Of a DNA stretch of 64,000 nucleotides, positions 32,201-34,346 are shown piece after piece. Position 1 is the first letter of the stretch, and every line of letters starts with the position of its first letter. The notes under the pieces are model-generated. The model made no database searches and had not been told where the DNA came from. It was given only the letters and a program-made list of their open reading frames with translations. The position numbers and the translations under genes were made by a program. The stretch is from Pinirhizobacter soli (GTDB lineage: Bacteria; Pseudomonadota; Gammaproteobacteria; Xanthomonadales; Rhodanobacteraceae), in the NCBI RefSeq assembly GCF_015905305.1, contig NZ_JADZLQ010000001.1:186001-250000 (forward strand), given 5' to 3'.

Positions 32201-34346
32201 GCTCGTCGTCCGTCACGAACGGGCGCAACCACACCACGTCCTCCAGGCGGCATGCGCCGTCTTGGGCCAATGCAAGCTCCGCCGCGCAACGAACCATCTC
32301 CAGCTGCGCCGCGGCCGGCAGGGTGCGGCGCGCCTGGACAACGTGGTCGGCAAGGAAGCCCTCCCTTCCCGTGAAGCGGCTGGTAAAGCGAAGCCCTGCG
32401 ACCGTCGAGGTATTGCGATGCGCCAGCGGATGGATCGCCGCCTGCGTGCCGGTCGCTGCCTTCATCTCGACCCAGTGTTTTTCCCGGACAAAGGAATAAG
32501 TCGGCAAGGCCAGGCGCCGGCGCCTGGTCGACGCGTATAGCGCTGCCCAGTCGAAGGATTCGCCCGCCACCCAGCGCCGTGCCATCTCCGCGGCATCCAC
32601 CACAGGCGGAGCCTGCGGCGCATCGGTGGCCGACGCGATCGCTTCAACCGAAAGCTCGCCGGCAAAGACCTCGCTCGCGCCGCCATCAAGCCATGCCTGC
32701 AGCCTGTCACCTAGCGTCGCGATCGAGTCCACCACGGTAGCCAGGCGCGCCGCCATCGGCGCTCGCCCAACCTGCAGCGTGTACGCCAGGTCGGCCAACT
32801 GCCTGTTGTCGATCTCGTCGGAGGCCAGCACACCCATCAACTGCCGCACGTTCTCGTGCAATACCGGAGTGGTCTTTGCGGAAAGCACGATCAGCACGGG
32901 CTCTTGCGACGGCGATGCCTGCTCAGGCGTCACCTCGCCACCAAGGTATTCCTCGACAACGACATGGGAATTCACGCCGCCGAAGCCGAACGAACTGATA
33001 CCCGCTCGACGCGGAACAAGCTGGCCGTCCTCGTCGGTTTGGACAACCCACGGCTGCGCCTGGTCGACGATGAAGAAAGGGCCATCCCCAAGCGCAATAC
33101 GTGGGTTGAGCTTCTGGTAGTGCACCAGCGGCGGGAACATTCCGTTCTGCATGCACAGGATGGTCTTGATCAACCCCGCCATGCCGGCCACCGATTCGAG
33201 ATGGCCAACATTGGTCTTGACGCTGCCGATGCCGCACGAGTGTTCGCCGAGCACCTCGCCGCGCTCGGCAGCGACGCGGGCGAAGGCCATCTTCAGGCCC
33301 TCGATCTCGATCGGGTCGCCCTTGGGCGTACCGGTGCCGTGCGCTTCCACATAGCTCAACGTGGTCACTGGCACGTCGGCTTCACGCAGGGCGTGGGCGA
33401 CGACATTCGACTGCGCGAGCGAGCCCGGGTACGTGACCGTGCGCGCATGACCACCGTGGTTCATGGCTGTGCCCCGCAGCACGGCCAGGATCCGGTCGTT
33501 GTCCGCGATGGCCTTCGCCAAGGGCTTGACCAGCACCATGGCGGCGCCCTCGCCGCGCACGTAGCCGTTCGCACGCTCGTCGAAGGTCTTGCAGCTGCCA
33601 TCGGGCGAGAGCATGCCGGTCTTGGAGAACGAGATGAAATGCGTGGGGCTGCACAGCACGCTCACCCCACCCACCAGCGCTTGCTCGCATTCGCCGCGGC
33701 GAATGGCGTGGGCGGCCTTGTGCAGCGCTACCAGCGAACTCGAGCACGCCGTGTCGACCGGCAGGCTCGGGCCGTGCAGGTTGAGGAAATAGGAGATGCG
33801 GTTGGGGATCAGCGCGGTATGCGTGCCAGTGGAGACATGGGCCTCGATGGCGTCGAGCGCGCGGCTTAAATGATCGCGGTAATCGAAGGTGAAGACGCCG
33901 ATGTACACGCCGGTACGGGTGCCGCTGAATGCGCGCGGATCGTAGCCTGCGTCTTCCAGGCAGTGCCATGCCTGTTCGAGCATGATGCGCTGCTGCGGGT
34001 CCATCACCGCCGCCTCACGCGCCGATACCCCAAAGAAATCAGCGTCGAAGTACTCCACGCCGTCGATGAAGCCACCCCACTTGCTGGTGGACTTGTTCGG
34101 TTCGCGAACGTCCGCCGAGTAAAAGGCCTCCCTGTCCCAGCGATTGGCCGGTACCTCGCCCACGCTGGACCGCCCCTCGCTTAAGTTGCGCCAGTACTGC
34201 TTGTAATTCTCAGCGCCGGGGAAGCGGCACGACATGCCGACGATGGCCATATCCTCCCGGGAGGAGGAAGGCTGGTTGTTCTCCGGCTCGATCTGACCGA
34301 CGTTCATGCTCGTGCCTTCCAGGTGTTTCGTTTCGTTATCAGCCAC
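2292..34346 (-). CDS. Hybrid trans-AT polyketide synthase / NRPS megasynthase with C-terminal thioesterase
   Basis: About 10,684 aa. No AT domain follows any KS; the post-KS linkers (LPTYPFAxERYW type) are those of trans-AT systems. Residues numbered from the GTG at 34346. Module 1: KS (Cys201), DH (His668), KR (~1090), ACP (Ser1384). Module 2: KS (Cys1654), DH (His2119), KR (~2541), ACP (Ser2852). Module 3: KS (Cys3115), DH (His3581), ACP (Ser3893), no KR. Module 4: KS (Cys4154), DH (His4623), KR (~5036), ACP (Ser5348). Module 5: KS (Cys5612), KR (~6232), ACP (Ser6539), no DH. Module 6: KS (Cys6807), KR (~7458), C-methyltransferase (EIGAGTGG from 7885), ACP (Ser8141), DH (His8234), ACP (Ser8554). 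Then KS7 (Cys8804, HGTGT His replaced by Gln8939), PCP (Ser9290), C (HHIVSDG ~9485), A, PCP (Ser10361), TE (GYSLGG, Ser10486). All KRs keep the Asp of the LxD motif, predicting B-type (D-hydroxyl) reduction. Start choice: the GTG overlaps the upstream stop by 8 nt but has no clear Shine-Dalgarno; the ATG at 34307 (Met14) has GGAAGG seven bases upstream and may be the real start. No loading module is present. Confidence 0.95.
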   Translation of the reverse strand: MADNETKHLEGTSMNVGQIEPENNQPSSSREDMAIVGMSCRFPGAENYKQYWRNLSEGRSSVGEVPANRWDREAFYSADVREPNKSTSKWGGFIDGVEYFDADFFGVSAREAAVMDPQQRIMLEQAWHCLEDAGYDPRAFSGTRTGVYIGVFTFDYRDHLSRALDAIEAHVSTGTHTALIPNRISYFLNLHGPSLPVDTACSSSLVALHKAAHAIRRGECEQALVGGVSVLCSPTHFISFSKTGMLSPDGSCKTFDERANGYVRGEGAAMVLVKPLAKAIADNDRILAVLRGTAMNHGGHARTVTYPGSLAQSNVVAHALREADVPVTTLSYVEAHGTGTPKGDPIEIEGLKMAFARVAAERGEVLGEHSCGIGSVKTNVGHLESVAGMAGLIKTILCMQNGMFPPLVHYQKLNPRIALGDGPFFIVDQAQPWVVQTDEDGQLVPRRAGISSFGFGGVNSHVVVEEYLGGEVTPEQASPSQEPVLIVLSAKTTPVLHENVRQLMGVLASDEIDNRQLADLAYTLQVGRAPMAARLATVVDSIATLGDRLQAWLDGGASEVFAGELSVEAIASATDAPQAPPVVDAAEMARRWVAGESFDWAALYASTRRRRLALPTYSFVREKHWVEMKAATGTQAAIHPLAHRNTSTVAGLRFTSRFTGREGFLADHVVQARRTLPAAAQLEMVRCAAELALAQDGACRLEDVVWLRPFVTDDEPTECHVALFPEAEGRFGFEIYDDLGRGTVYSQGVVARQASSEGAVAHDLASLRERCGRSRHDAEACYELFDRIGLAYGPAHRSLGEVFVGGSEALARIILPGTAKSSQGDYTLHPSVLDAALQATIAFLADGQWSEARLALPFALASLEVMAPCRADMWAVIRREPGHRPGDAVSRFDIDLCDDSGAVCARLGGFCLRAVSQVDEEAPRTALLVPAWTPRSAEAGAGTHAQHLVMLCVPSPDLGARMSGVTIIEVAEDADTARRYESAATSLLENIQAMTRQPGRHLVQLVVPQDGEGQLVGGLGGLLRTAQRENPRIVGQVIEVETGQDIARAIAENRGSTASRIRYLKGMRHEGGWTEAAPPSIAGSPWKSGGTYLITGGAGGLGRILARHIAAAAKGVTLILTGRSPVTDALAASFADITAMGATVRYRRLDVGDREAVLACVRELPELNGVIHAAGILRDSLLLRKTRDELHEVLRAKVSGTLHLDEASRELNLDVFLCFASTSGALGNVGQADYAAANAFMDAFARHRSELVARGSRRGRTLSVDWPLWEEGGMRVDDATRADLARQTGLIPLRTASALAALEQALAMDAPQVLVAEGAISRFMTWLAQVPAVPSTTAREPGTPSTELHDKAVSYFVRLLAGTLKRPAESIDARARMEAYGIDSILVMELTRSLEQVFGPLSKTLLFEYQTIADLAGHFLGEHRERLTELLGGTSPEPSAAVALPNDGATVQALAPRRPRFGSLQGAGDDAARAIPGAPANAVGEIAIVGVAGRYPQAADLEAFWANLSQGKDSITEIPPERWDYRDYYDPDRDALGKTYGKWGGFIDGVDRFDPLFFNISPREAERMDPQERLFLECVHATLEDAGYTRDNVAEDGNVGVFAGVMYEEYQLYGAQEQARGNNLALLNSPASVANRVSYFCNFNGPSMALDTMCSSSLTAIHLACQAIARGDCAVALAGGVNVSIHPNKYLMLAQGRFISGKGRCESFGEGGEGYVPGEGVGAVLLKPLAQAKADGDHIYGVIRATAVNHGGKTNGYTVPNPNAQAKVIERALRRGGVDAREISYIEAHGTGTSLGDPIEIAGLAKAFRHWTRDTRYCAIGSAKSNIGHCESAAGIAGVTKVLLQLKHRQLAPSLHSAVLNPNIDFDATPFVVQQELAPWQRPVIDGRERPRIAGISSFGAGGANAHVVIEEYVASVPATQATGPALVVLSARNEEALRKQVERLLCAIEADPQLPLHDLAYTLQVGREAMDERLGVLVHTLDELRAKLAAHVAGETAVEGLYRGQVRRNKEALSAFIGDDDVDVVVQAWIARGKFGKLLDAWAKGLPIDWRRLSGDKPLRRVSLPSYPFAGERYWVQTSKARPAGSTLHPLLHRNTSDLEGPRFSSRFGGEEFFFADHVVRGARMLPGVAQLELARRAVAEVAAEGFEPRLKNVSWMRPIVAGPDGVALHVSLYPEADAAIGFEIHGDEGVAYAQGTAFDGRDAGAAAGHDLAHLRQSCTSTYTAAECYAAFARMGLQYGPSFQGIRELFAGTGQVLARIAVPEAAPADGYELHPSLLDAAFQATLGLQFPVAAAAAPLIPFALGGLRVLRPCVDVAWAVVRYSAGSGADQAVPRLDVDLCDEQGVVCVRLTEVALRLLEQGIENPRAGAMTRTLMLEPAWTVKAAEGLSEQPFASHLVMACGIDANDAMRALPGATLVTPSTEGDLAMRFEAAAAMLLERLQALSKQAGTHRVQVVVPSQGQDRTMAGLLGMLRTARLETPRLVGQLIALEPGQDVARALIDNRDDDARHVRYIGGERQVAAWTERQVSMAASPWKDHGVYLITGGAGGLGSIFAEAIAREVRNPVLVLTGRSAPDERILATIHSLEALGAIVRYHAIDVADAAALTALVKDIPEEFESLDGVVHAAGVLRDGYLAGKTRQHLREVFAAKVAGTVNLDEATGDMPLDCFVCFSSIAGAAGNVGQADYATANAFMDAFAHERAARVVRGERHGRSLSVNWPLWEDGGMHADEATRAMLARQWGMHAMSKASGLDALGRALATDLSQALVIEGDPARIREVFLDGSRAAALSEPRPVESRAVAAVSSQAVSSTHDLRETLKRALMTLVSSLIKVKPEDLDGDTSLNEYGFDSISLTGFANALNRQYALDLMPTLFFEYPTLDGLAGYLEREHRDVLAPHFAAPAAAVVVPVPTVVVGAPIRDTNPSRARRGFAATVAAAPQAVKTPVAIIGISGRFPMAQDIDAFWRNLAEGRDCIREMPEARADWLAWHGERAPESSAGNAVRGGFIDGVDEFDPAFFGISPREAELMDPQQRLMMIHVWKALEDAGYAASSLAGSDLGLYVGTMPSGYATLASRVGAAIEGYSSTGTVASVGPNRMSYFLGVHGPSEPVETACSSSLVALRRAVLAIERGDCAMAIAGGVNTIVNPELHISFERAGMLSEDARCKTFSAAANGYVRGEGVAMLVLKKLSDAERDGDHIYGLVLGTAENHGGRANSLTAPNPAAQAAVIRRAHQEAGIDPRTVTYIEAHGTGTPLGDPVEVNGLRAAFADLYAATEGGDVAGAHCALGSVKTNIGHLELAAGVAGVVKVLLQMKHRTLAKSLHAEVLNPYIDLTGSPFRVASEASDWTALRDAQGRPVPRRAGVSSFGFGGVNAHVVLEEYVAPMSDMMAADAPVAVLLSARDSERLREQVRQLADFAASSESRANVALADLGYTLQSGREPMEERLGLVVTSLDDLHDKLTHFLDGSGDAHRGRADKTLGGMDEAIQTLIAQGKLDALVELWVQGHAIEWHSLHAGRAPRRISLPTYPFATERYWISAAAVPKASLAMLHPLVQRNTSTLAGPRFSSHFDGNERVLADHRVGGRAVLPGVAQLEMARAAVAMALESDDVLHFKDIAWMRPVIAGEEGVALQISLYPQDNGDVAYELHADDGPAHGQGTVTSVASGGAPSPWDIAALQGQCVLYQLDIADFYTIFEAMGLGYGEGFRGLVEVFTGDGVVLARVTLPEPWRVNGTTYALPPGLLDAALQASIGLFIGADGATPPLMLPVSLDALDVLGPCADATWAVVRQGDAPGVVDIDLCDEHGTPCLRFRKLKFHRAELASGENVVVAAPAAIALANVAPIVAMAGADEDDDAFLERAARHFERFLSSALKLPLHRIDRKARMETYGIDSLMVLDLTRSLEKTFGPLPKTLFFEYQTLAALAGYFVRQHREALAGLLGERRSVASVVSAPMATKSITPAPVRRAGYGLRHHAERAGDEEVGAIAIVGVAGRYPQAADLEAFWANLSQGRDSITEIPADRWDHALYFDEDRNAPGKTYGKWGGFIDGVDRFDPLFFNISPREAELMDPQERLFLECVHATLEDAGYTRDNVAERGNVGVFAGVMYEEYQLYGAQEQVRGKPLAVSGHPASIANRVSYFCNFNGPSMALDTMCSSSLTAIHLACQAIARGDCAVALAGGVNVSIHPNKYLTLGQGRFISGKGRCESFGEGGEGYVPGEGVGAVLLKPLAQAKADGDHIYGVIRATSVNHGGKTNGYTVPNPNAQAEVIERALRRGGVDAREISYIEAHGTGTSLGDPIEIAGLSKAFAHWTADTGYCAIGSAKSNIGHCESAAGIAGVTKVLLQLKHRQLAPSLHSAVLNPNIDFDATPFVVQQELTPWSRPVIDGRERPRIAGISSFGAGGANAHVVIEEYAEDASVDAHDGKPEIVPLSARDEERLREQAQRLLAAIDADPRFPLHDLAYTLQVGREAMDERLVLLVHSLDELQEKLAAWLAGENTIDELYQGQAKRNRDALAELTDDDDMDGAIRAWLAKGKHGKLLALWAKGLAFDWRSLHADRHPRRVSLPTYPFARERYWLPLEAAPLAQGLPATLHPLLHRNTSTFALQRFSSHFTGRESFLADHVVRGSRVLPGVAQLEMIHQAVREALGGEERLRLVDVVWQRPMVVAAEGLDVQAGLLPQDDGVIRFEISGDDVVCTVGAVAMVAEGGPIAAHDIGGLRQACAVSHLDAMQCRESFERMGLAYGPSFHGLAEIFVGAGQALARIALPAGVSLEGFALHPSLLDAALQATVGLASPDGGTLWLPASLVSMDIHAACAERMWAVVTRRDDSDADRQTFDIDLCDEAGSLCLRFGGLVLRPAPSMQAATHVLLATPAWTAQKAAPSTTASTFVNHAVLLAGLSPAEVASVRATFTGATTIDVADDLAQAYEAAAAALLDTLRSWATEAAPCLVQVVVPAQGASQVLAGLEGMLRTAQLENPAIHGQVIRIGQGQDAAQALAENIGDDATSIRHVDGVRETAGWLEAPPVAYAASPWKAGGTYLITGGAGGLGLVFARDIARQATGATLVLTGRSPLNGQIQAALDELAALGATARYRQLDVGDREAVLACVSETADANGLDGIVHSAGVLRDGFILRKTREDLRDVLRAKVAGTLYLDEASRDLALDAFIVFSSLAGAIGNVGQADYAAANAFMDAFAHQRDALVAQGQRQGRTLAVNWPLWDHGGMRVDAATRQRLLRDRGMAPLGTIEGCDALTRAWSLGSPQVLVAAGDLVRLRKDILGEPADRMEHAGLRAATPVPERTAAPVETAADDLRERTVRHLVRMLSTTLKLPPQRIDAEARLETYGIDSVMTLDMTARLEQAFGPLPKTLFFEYQSIAALAEYFLQHHHAALAGLVGQGADLRKRGQSNNPDPISADPQPASVPSATSHLRSRFATRAQAHEDGIAIIGVAGRYPQARNLEEFWANLSQGRDSITEIPSDRWDHSLYFDADRNAPGKTYGKWGGFIDGVDRFDARFFNISPREAELMDPQERLFLECVHATLEDAGYTRQNVTEDGDVGVFAGVMYEEYQLYGAQEQAHGRFVAAPGSPASIANRISYYCDFHGPSLALDTMCSSSLTAIHLACESLARGGCAVAIAGGVNVSIHPNKYLVLAQGKFISAKGRCESFGEGGEGYVPGEGVGAVLLKPLAQAKADGDHIYGVIRATAVNHGGKTNGYTVPNPNAQAKVIERALRAGGVDARKISYIEAHGTGTSLGDPIEIAGLSKAFGQWTQDTAYCAIGSAKSNIGHCESAAGIAGLTKVLLQLTHRQLAPSLHSTVLNPNIDFAATPFVVQQQLAPWQRPVIDGREYPRIAGISSFGAGGANAHVVVEEYAAPAMARPAAGPTMVLLSARDEERLRERGHELLAVLATPELELADLAYTLQVGREAMDERLGLLVHSLEDLRDKLAAWLAGDTAIEGLYLGQARRGAGVLAALAGDDDMDATVVNWFARSKYDRLLDLWTKGFNLDWRRLHGDGVRPHRISLPTYPFARERHWFPTGTAPTPSRVEPALAASAGSIQTLAGPLQTLMFHPVWTTDAAVEVEAGDFTSHVVMLCGLDDKHAVAIRERFAQATCLVPPTGADLAASFEAAATMLLETLQSLTAQPGRHLIQVVVPCEGEGQSLAGLDGMLRTARLESPRLVGQLIAVDTGQDVVAALGGDGSAPRVRYVCGERQAAGWIEETSATPDASPWKDHGVYLITGGAGGLGLIFARAIASEVRNPVLLLTGRSAADETIKGHVRELEAIGAVVRYHAVDVADAEAVDALVRGIPEEFESLDGIVHSAGVVRDSFLVTKTRDELRQVLRAKVAGTLNLDRASRGIALDAFICFASIAGAVGSAGQADYAAANAFMDAFAHERAERVARGERHGRTLSIDWPLWAEGGMRVDAATQTMMRQQLGMHPLSTEEGVRVLRQAWASDASQWLVVAGEPERIRESVLGTSSPVAVGQPMAATAREDIAETAVSSREAVWNALADLVSTLIKVKPEDLDGESTFSEYGFDSVSLTEFGNAVNQRYRLRLTPAVFFEHSTLDGLVDHLVREHGVVVAEPARPRAVQNASADPTITAPLAVATGVRVNTLTPNGAALAATPSPIKAPAFGEPIAIIGMSGRFPHAADIDAFWQNLRDGRDCIDEIPPARWDWRSFHGDQGREAHRTRIIWGGFIDGIDEFDPMFFGISPKEAELMDPQQRLAMIHAWKALEDAGYAASELAGTDTAIYVGTGATGYGRLVDRAGLGGEAYASTGGVPSVGPNRISFLFDWHGPSEPVETACSSSLVALARGVAAIRSGQASMAVVGGVNTIVTPEAHISFSKAGMLSPDGRCKTFAAEANGYVRGEGVAMLVLKKLSDAERDGNPIHGLVRGVAENHGGHANSLTAPNPVAQAKVIGKALQQAGIDPRTVGYIEAHGTGTRLGDPVEVQGLKAAFGGQAVAAPYCGLGSVKTNIGHLELAAGVAGVVKVLLQMKHRTLVKTLHSDQLNPYLELDGSPFYVVREAREWTALRDTHGQALPRRAGVSSFGFGGVNAHVVLEEYLAPAAVGSPLDGPVPVLLSARNQEQLREQVGLLLEFVTRSDAHLSDLAYTTQVGREAMETRLALVVASMDELGERLRSLASGEEPAGGVHRGVVPRGRRDTGPDAQAITALIEARELDKLLEAWVKGAVVDWRGLYGTRLPRRINLPTYPFARGRYWVPDFAAQARSEAAEPVASGYEWLLMPTWEVIEPKLEPSAPGSRSLIVGGSPEQQVALLDALPDAGVFEWPAVADVAEIEERLRASGSFDRLIWLVDEEADTSDDDEALVAAQDHGIIAGFRLVKALLALGFDRRVLDWTVVTVQAQAVHGSDAISPRHAGVHGFMGAVAKESTQWHLRLLDMPRQGAWPIDTMWRLTQNDRGATLAYRGGQWFGQVLSPVDGATAGQGASPYREGGVYVVIGGAGGIGQAWSEQMIRAHRARIVWIGRRPEDEAITQARTRLGTLGSTPLYIAADAADRTALERARAEILARHGAIHGVVHAAIDLLDKSVAQMDEARLRGGLSAKVAASVRIGQVFGELPLDFMLFLSSLAGFVRAAGQGGYAAGCTFKDAYARHLAARLPYPVKVMNWGYWGSVGVVASNDYRERMARQGIGSIEPVEGMRALDRLLRSPMPQLGFMKSTREDVHGGLFDLVGKARVRLYEARFTSLANMPSVMPAFRGDAALLAAEGREIDHLALAIVQGELQALGWTHPATIPSRYARWLHHSLRMIAEAGFTTAPSLERAWSQWNQRKMAWLTTGHVRQAQVHLVDTMLHALPAVLRGQVEATAVMFPDSSMRLVEGVYQGNAVADHFNDVLCEAVLAFVAARVMRDPEARIRIVEIGAGTGGTSARLMARLAPYAKHIGEYCYTDLSRAFLLHAESKYGPLYPYLSYRLLDIGSPLEGQDIEAGSYDLAIATNVLHATRDIRESLRNTKALLGANGLLVLNELASCEVWSHLTFGLLDGWWLCQDEALRIPGCPSLSPSRWDAVLHEEGYRHVRFPAEPAHALGQQVIVAESDGITLQKQPVKKTSTPARVETATLSRPVEVVGKAGSNADASSLRERCRVRLARLVGKALKKPATEIDTTTGLEQYGVDSILVLELTNALRAAFEELGIEDRVSSTLFFEHSTIDALVDHFIACEPEAMARWTGAEVHVAQRVPRHPLLHASDVPAGRFASRFDGTEFFLADHRVQGRHVLPGVAQLEMMRAAVQETIPGAASIRLGHVAWVRPAVAHECGLSLELTLMAEPDGAFRFELRGDGGALHSQGVASAATSAADRHDLAGLRARCIAAHISHQRCYAIFESKGLQYGPAFRGIDELFVGQGEVLAKLSLPPSVASSLHDYLLHPSLLDAALQSSLGLHLAERGEDGVELALPFAVDAVQAFAPCTASMWAFVRHAQASPANSDIRRLDIDLCDADGIVCVRLQKLSLRTLHSKPSREATKERNSSDMNDSMGITAHHSHTADAQPADAVLRERSILKFRKLISQRLSLPLDAVGAGVGFDEYGLDSILVMELTEALRLVFGTENIGATLFFEHHDIEGLVEHFERTQPAALAQWAGLVATASVVSPAEPVKVAHADSVVTREVQPVEATIPTVPAAVAPFDVAIVGLSGRYPGANDVHQFWDNLAAGRHSVTEVPPERWEHGRFFDERKGQAGKTYTRWAGLLDDVQGFDRVFFNIAPSEARLMSPQERLFMQEVHASIEDAGYTAAALSANRKVGLFVGVTNEHYATGARFWSIANRISHLCNFQGPSLAIDTACSSSLTAIHLALESLRSGDSEVAIAGGVNLIVAPTQLIDLASMTMLSVDDKCKSFAAGADGFVDAEAVGALVLKPLHRAVADGDHIYGVIKGSAINSGGKTHAYLVPNPNMQAQLVTDALRRAGVDARTVSYVEAQGTGSHLGDPIEVAGLAKAFRHFTQDRQFCALGSVKSNLGHSESASGFVAVSKVLMQMKHGMLAPSLHAATPNPEIRFADTPFFVQQALAPWSRPQLDIDGRRREFPRRAGISSFGAGGANAHLVIEEYIEPAAPFRGGLHGPAMIVLSARDPERLKARAERLLAALAPERHATDLTLADIAYTLQVGREAMEERLALLVESLDDLRDRLAAFVGGSTNIDDLYLGQAKRGAFSALADDEDMQVAVQSWVAKGKYGKLLDLWVKGFAFDWNALYAGAARPRRVSLPSYPFAREVCWTDVRYPDAAQALPAVDAVRTDGPNDTTSTMMRIWRELLGRPSIELDDDFFELGGQSLLATQLAVRIRDEFGVDVPVGAMLEAPTVSALVARIESTTPSTGLVEVPSSTPETPVAVQEEGYPLSFAQQRLWFLDQLEGHNPTYNIPAAVRLKGQLDADALEGALNDVVARHDALRARFGAVDGLPVQFIAAHVDLVLRQHDLRNLKPKEQDTQTHQLMLEEASTPFDLHAGPLIRGCLVRLADEEHLLLLTMHHIVSDGWSMGILVRELGTLYANRSFAAGANLPDLPMRYVDFARWQREWLSGDVLERQLGYWKKQLAGSPALLTLPTDRPRPSTQGKDGAALAYALPADLSAKLQALSRKSQGTLFMTLCAAFNVLLARYSRQSDICIGTPIANRNRSEIEDLIGFFVNTLVLRTQVDLRASFTDLLKQVRANTLDAYAHQDVQFEQLVGAVQPERHTSYSPLFQVMLVLQNSPMNLTLPGLELELVPHETVTAKFDITLTFAESPQGLQGSFEYNTDLFDRATIERMGVHLANLLQAIVAEPERPVGELSMVDEAELSHLIYGLNDTAKVYPRVTPDTHTLHQLFEAQVARTPDNTAVVYEDASLTYSELNARANRLARHLRRLGVGPDVLVGLCTERSIEMIVGLYAIEKAGGAYVPLDPTYPADRLATIVEDAAPAAILTQSHLRHAAPVVPGLPVLCIDGDAATWAGEDAGNLVNATGPDHLSYVIYTSGSTGKPKGVGVEHRGIVNRLEWMQEAYPLTAADRVLQKTPFSFDVSVWEFFWPLLEGATLVVAKPGGHQDVAYLAGLIDAERITTTHFVPPMLEVFLNEVEPGSGRSLRQVMCSGQALPMDLQQRFFATWSHVELHNLYGPTEASVDVTYWQCLKDSPLACVPIGKPIANIQIHILDDFRNPVPMGVVGHLYIAGVGLARGYVNRPDLTSAAFVPNPFSATPGARMYLSGDLARYLPDGNIEYLGRSDHQVKIRGLRIELGEIESSLAVLDAVRDVVVLARPDERGVQRLVAYLVAHDGQALPDPAVLRRTLAQTLPDYMVPEYFVSLAVMPLTSNGKVDRKALPAPEITQDEGGYVAPCTATEKAIAAVWSELLKVEKVGLSDDFFELGGHSLLATQLVSQLRKRHVAEIELRDLFSHATLGALAAFVDTRKQDGQHPNLVPIRAKGSATPLFLIHPIGGGVQYAFDLAQHLDANRPVYGLAVGETVHASIDGMATAYLDAIREIRPSGPYLLAGYSLGGMVAYEIAHRLLAADEDVQFVGMIDTSAPSLRIRQRDSHPVKHDACRAMLNWLLDLNLAGDWRRHPAYPELMSCAQRGDLDGMIALSVNQEVVPPGMEKDEVRRTVAQYDVLARAADDYRPPAAQLPVTFFAADRREGEDLTLGWRDVLGRHLDVSRIGGTHLSIVKTPRVEKLARDISERIVHYTPNLNLTDANP
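2295..6305 (-). other. NRPS module C-A(Ser)-PCP and thioesterase
   Basis: C domain with LSFAQQRLWFLDQL and intact HHIVSDG. In the A domain I read the ten binding-pocket residues as D-V-W-H-M-S-L-V-D-K, one change from the EntF serine code, so serine is the predicted substrate. PCP FFELGGHS. TE of the alpha/beta type with GYSLGG (Ser10486), an Asp in GMIDTS and His in GGTHLSI; releases the product by hydrolysis or cyclisation. Confidence 0.85.
6370..8412 (-). other. Non-elongating KS0 followed by a PCP
   Basis: KS7 keeps the nucleophile (DTACSSS, codon 7937-7935) and SNLGHSE, but the HGTGT His is Gln (EAQGTGS, codon CAG at 7532-7530). Loss of this His is the usual mark of KS domains that transfer the chain without decarboxylative extension. 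No reductive domain follows; the next domain is a PCP (FFELGGQS, Ser codon 6479-6477) that has no adenylation domain. This unit hands the polyketide chain from PKS to NRPS. Confidence 0.88.
8580..14442 (-). other. PKS module 6: KS-KR-MT-ACP-DH-ACP
   Basis: KS of the ETACSSS type with intact EAHGTGT. KR has GGAGGIG and the YAAGCTFKDA variant of the catalytic Tyr segment, a known trans-AT KR type. A C-methyltransferase follows (EIGAGTGG, SAM-binding). Then ACP (YGVDSI), a DH with canonical DHRVQGRHVLP and LDAALQ, and another ACP (YGLDSI). The DH lies between two carrier domains with no KS of its own. Expected result: alpha-methyl enoyl intermediate. Confidence 0.85.
14493..14520. repeat. Perfect REP-like palindrome inside the PKS gene
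   Basis: Arms AGGGGTCAGAGT and ACTCTGACCCCT, 12 bp each and perfectly complementary, around the 4-nt loop ATTC. It lies in frame in the linker between ACP5 and KS6 and is translated as part of VRVNTLTP. The GGGGTCAGAGT motif resembles dispersed REP-type palindromes associated with REP-associated tyrosine transposases; that link is from memory. Confidence 0.8.
14625..18035 (-). other. PKS module 5: KS-KR-ACP
   Basis: KS of the DTMCSSS type with intact His residues. No DH motif (HxxxGxxxxP) between the KS linker and the KR. KR has TGGAGGLG and HSAGVVRDS, with the Asp of B-type enzymes. ACP of the second type (SLIKVKPEDLDG, YGFDSVS). Expected result: beta-hydroxy intermediate. A perfect GGGGTCAG-type palindrome lies in the linker after this ACP. 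Confidence 0.85.
18111..18136. repeat. Imperfect copy of the same REP-like palindrome
   Basis: Arms GGGGTCAGGGT and ACTCTGACCCC (10 of 11 positions pair) around the loop TATT. It lies in frame in the linker between ACP4 and KS5, translated within RGQSNNPDPI. Same motif and loop length as the copy at 14493-14520. Confidence 0.75.
18200..22402 (-). other. PKS module 4: KS-DH-KR-ACP
   Basis: KS of the DTMCSSS type, close copy of the KS in module 2. DH canonical (DHVVRGSRVLP). KR with TGGAGGLG and HSAGVLRDG. ACP of the first type (YGIDSVM). Expected result: enoyl intermediate. A GGGGTCAG-type palindrome lies in the linker after this ACP. Confidence 0.85.
21115..22400. repeat. KS4 copy of a long internal repeat (pairs with 28615-29900)
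   Basis: This stretch and 28615-29900 align at a constant offset of exactly 7500 bp with only scattered, mostly third-position differences by eye. Both cover the KS domain from its N-terminus to the end of the KS (IEEY). The KS of module 5 (about 16730-18035) is a third, more diverged copy. Confidence 0.75.
22565..25515 (-). other. PKS module 3: KS-DH-ACP without ketoreductase
   Basis: KS of the ETACSSS type with intact EAHGTGT and TNIGHLE. DH has canonical DHRVGGRAVLP; its second motif reads PPGLLDAALQ, so the usual His before Pro is Pro but the Asp is kept. The sequence passes from the DH straight to an acidic linker and the ACP (YGIDSLM). No TGGxGGxG nucleotide-binding motif occurs between them, so the beta-keto group cannot be reduced in cis. 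Confidence 0.85.
25690..29900 (-). other. PKS module 2: KS-DH-KR-ACP
   Basis: KS of the DTMCSSS type with intact EAHGTGT and SNIGHCES. DH has canonical DHVVRGARMLP and LDAAFQ. KR has HAAGVLRDG. The ACP is of the second type in this protein (SLIKVKPEDLDG, YGFDSIS). The KS lies exactly 7500 bp from the near-identical KS of module 4. Expected result: enoyl intermediate. Confidence 0.85.
28615..29900. repeat. KS2 copy of a long internal repeat (pairs with 21115-22400)
   Basis: See the partner at 21115-22400. The end-to-end spacing of 7500 bp equals the length of modules 2 plus 3, which suggests duplication of a two-module block or later homogenisation between the KS domains. Confidence 0.75.
30100..34250 (-). 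other. PKS module 1: KS-DH-KR-ACP
   Basis: KS with DTACSSS, EAHGTGT and NVGHLE, so a full Cys-His-His triad. DH has DHVVQARRTLP, where the Gly of HxxxGxxxxP is Ala, and LDAALQ with the catalytic Asp. KR has TGGAGGLG and the Ser-Tyr pair. ACP carries YGIDS. If used fully, it adds one malonyl unit and leaves a 2,3-double bond. It is the first module of the protein and has no loading domain before it. Confidence 0.85.

Noticed and set aside
33600-34250. KS1 as a decarboxylating loading KSQ
   Set aside because: The active-site residue is Cys (DTACSSS), not Gln.
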